64,000 nt of DNA from the NCBI GenBank assembly GCA_914767715.1, contig OU612066.1, positions 20,248,283 through 20,312,282 on the forward strand, read 5' to 3'. Shown piece after piece: positions 62,055 through 64,000 of the stretch (position 1 is its first letter; each line of letters begins with the position of its first letter). A model generated the notes under the pieces. That model was not told the origin of the DNA. It saw nothing but the letters and a program-made list of their open reading frames with translations, and did no database searches. This stretch comes from Membranipora membranacea. Taxonomy: Eukaryota > Bryozoa > Gymnolaemata > Cheilostomatida > Membraniporidae. The position numbers were made by a program, and so were the translations under genes.

Positions 62055-63034
62055 TTCATAATCAGAACAACCTTTACAGCAAAATTTAACATGTCAAAGT
62101 CAATGTTGTAGTTTTACGTATCTATTAACTTGAAAGATGTGTAGCTTTATTGAGTGAGATGCAATCATTATCAAAAATACTGTCACCTTCCCACCTAAGT
62201 ATGCATCACTGCATATGTTTACACATTCTATCTTTGGTTTCTTTGATTTAAAGATATTTTGAATGGGGTAGTATTTCCCCCTCCCAGTAGTGCTCGTCAT
62301 AATTCAGTTTCTATTCCAGTGAATCTTCTCTCCTGCTGAATACTTTTGCTTTCAATGTCTTCCTTTACTTCCAGTTGCCTTCTGCCATAACAAGGATCTG
62401 ATTTGTCATGTACGTCATTTTGTTGCAATAACAGTGAATTGGAAGCAGAGAAAGAGTGTTTTGTTCTGATCTGTTCTGCAAATATCTTTTTTAGTTTCAG
62501 TCAACTCATAAATATAACAACTTGAACTCAGTGAACTCACCACCCCCACAATTTTCACTTCATTTGTGTAGTGATTCTTAGAACATCAAAATCATGAAGG
62601 TCATACAAATTAAAAAGAACAAAAAAACAGAAGAAGTTAATATTATGTACATGGATATAGAATATACACTGTATTTACATGTTGGATCGAATTTGTAAAC
62701 GCATAAGTGTTTTCTAAAAATCAGAAAAACCAAATTCATGCCTTGTATTTGGATTTTTTCTTGAAGGCAGCCTGACTATCCAAAATCCATTTGGTTGAGG
62801 ACGGTAGTAGAATTTTAGTATCACAAATAACATCGGGGGCTCAAGCTTATTGCTCAACAAAACATTACAACTATATCACCTTACAGTTGCTCTCAACACA
62901 AGTCATGCAGTGAAATTTTCTTTGTCAACTGTAGAGTCTTTGATACCAAGGAATACTGTAGTAGAATAGAGTCATACACTAATAAGCTTCCCGCGATGAA
63001 AACTTCATCTTCAATTTTTTTTAGATATCTACTC
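62055..63034. other. Spacer between the convergent CHID1 and right-edge genes
   Basis: Contains the CHID1 3' UTR and the 3' UTR of the minus-strand gene. No canonical AATAAA for CHID1 was identified (an ATTAAA-like site lies near 62608). No other feature is recognised. Confidence 0.4.
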
Positions 63035-63993
63035 TCAACTTGTCCTGACAACTGTATGGGCTGCTTTCATACAATCCCCAATATTCAACCTGAATGTTGC
63101 CCATTCTCGGCAGGGTTTGAAGGGTGTGTCATCATTCACTGCAGCAGGAGGTAACTTTGCTTCTGGTGCTAGAAATGTAAAGGTGGGAATAGATAGTCAT
63201 TGTCTGCTCTACTAAACTTTTAAAGAACACAATTCCACATGTAGGTGTATTATTTCCATAACAATAATAGGATTTCAGAGCATTCCAAAACATGCCTGTT
63301 GAGAAACTGTTTGAAATGGGTATAGGAAATAGGATACACAATATAAATCTAGTTATAGTTGAGTCTGGAGGCATTTTCGCCATGTCAAATGGGAGGAAAA
63401 GGTTTCTCTCCAGCTTTAGTGTGAAATAAATAGTAATAATGCAAAATTCCAATACCAACAGGCAAATCCAATTGAGTGCATTACATGACTTCTTGGTATC
63501 TGCTTGGATAATGGCCTTTTGACCCAACACAACGATTCGACAGTGAGTACAAGGGAAAAATAGTTATACATTACCTTTGGAGTCAAACTGCAGATTCTGT
63601 TTCAACTTAGTTACTTTCTTCATATTTTCATCAATTCGGTCTTTTTGCTACAAGATAAAAATCTGGTTTGGATACAATGATAAATAATATGACTGATAAA
63701 TAATATGATCATGGGACCAACTAGTAATGTTGATGGCCGATGGAAAACATGACCATATGCAAAACACACGACACAACTATGTTTTGTCACAGACGAAACA
63801 TTTCTATGCATATGACCATGAGTGTGACCTCATCGATCAATAGCTTACTCACCATATATGAAAATAAGAGAATTGATTGCAAATATTCATGATGATCTAG
63901 AGTCATTTCAGTAATTTAGGTATGTATTGAACAATGATTATTTTCAGCTAACCAATCCATGAACTTCCTTTATCAGTAACTTACCAGTAAAGT
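63035..63993 (-). CDS. C-terminal exons of an unrecognised gene (partial, runs off the right edge)
   Basis: Not recognised. Two exons are well supported: 63647-63575 (QKDRIDENMKKVTKLKQNLQ, continuing, charged and likely coiled coil) and 63168-63035 (APEAKLPPAAVNDDTPFKPC, then REWATFRLNIGDC, ending in TGA at 63037-63035). They join in phase 1 with clean GT-AG signals, and only phase 0 keeps the first exon open at its upstream side. A further exon probably ends at 63993 (CAATATACTTTACTG, then GTAAGT), compatible with phase 0 and continuing beyond the window. The 132-codon open frame at 63132-63530 on the same strand overlaps the intron and is a shadow. Confidence 0.6.
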
Positions 63994-64000
63994 ATATTGT

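Noticed and set aside
63132-63530. 132-codon minus-strand open frame
   Set aside because: It overlaps the last exon in a different frame and otherwise spans the intron. The exon pair 63647-63575 and 63168-63035 explains the coding signal better.
1-64000. Bacterial features such as operons, CRISPR or insertion sequences
   Set aside because: Introns, AATAAA signals and animal gene families show nuclear animal DNA. No prokaryotic signals were found.

Overview
This is an AT-rich animal (metazoan) nuclear window. Genes are split by short spliceosomal introns (GT-AG, one GC-AG), TATA boxes and AATAAA signals are present, and the recognisable proteins are animal families: two Toll-like receptors, an MBOAT lysophospholipid acyltransferase and the chitinase-like protein CHID1. 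LINE, SINE and foldback-element debris fills introns and spacers. An invertebrate is the most likely source, but the sequence alone does not tell me which phylum.

Layout. 1.7-5.8 kb (+): a secreted protein of about 414 aa with a Thr/Arg-repeat tract and three Shisa-like cysteine modules, one per exon, followed by a partial duplicate of its Thr/Arg exon and 3' UTR. 8.4-10.5 kb (+): a 5'-truncated, frameshifted non-LTR retrotransposon. 10.9-26.8 kb (+): three copies of a small TATA-driven gene whose intact copy (25503-25802) carries a BH3-like motif. Copy 2 is open but has lost the BH3 aspartate, and copy 1 is a pseudogene. Copies 1 and 2 sit in tandem blocks of more than 4 kb. 26.8-31.5 kb: repeats and decayed LINE. 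32.7-38.9 kb (+) and 45.0-41.1 kb (-): two convergent Toll-like receptor genes with the same four-coding-exon layout. The plus-strand gene has a frameshift in its TIR region and a 1.35 kb foldback element in its last intron. 56.5-46.5 kb (-): a complete 11-exon MBOAT1/2-type gene (460 aa). 57.5-62.1 kb (+): a complete 9-exon CHID1 gene (402 aa), head-to-head with the MBOAT gene. 63.0 kb to the right edge (-): the last exons of an unrecognised gene.

How the genes relate. There is no operon. The themes are innate immunity and cell death: two TLRs, CHID1 (a lectin-like GH18 protein), a BH3-motif family under birth-and-death turnover, and a fast-evolving secreted cysteine/arginine-rich protein. 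MBOAT and CHID1 are conserved housekeeping-type genes that share a 1 kb intergenic promoter region. Exon models were built by hand from splice signals, reading-frame phase and family similarity. No alignment or RNA evidence was available.
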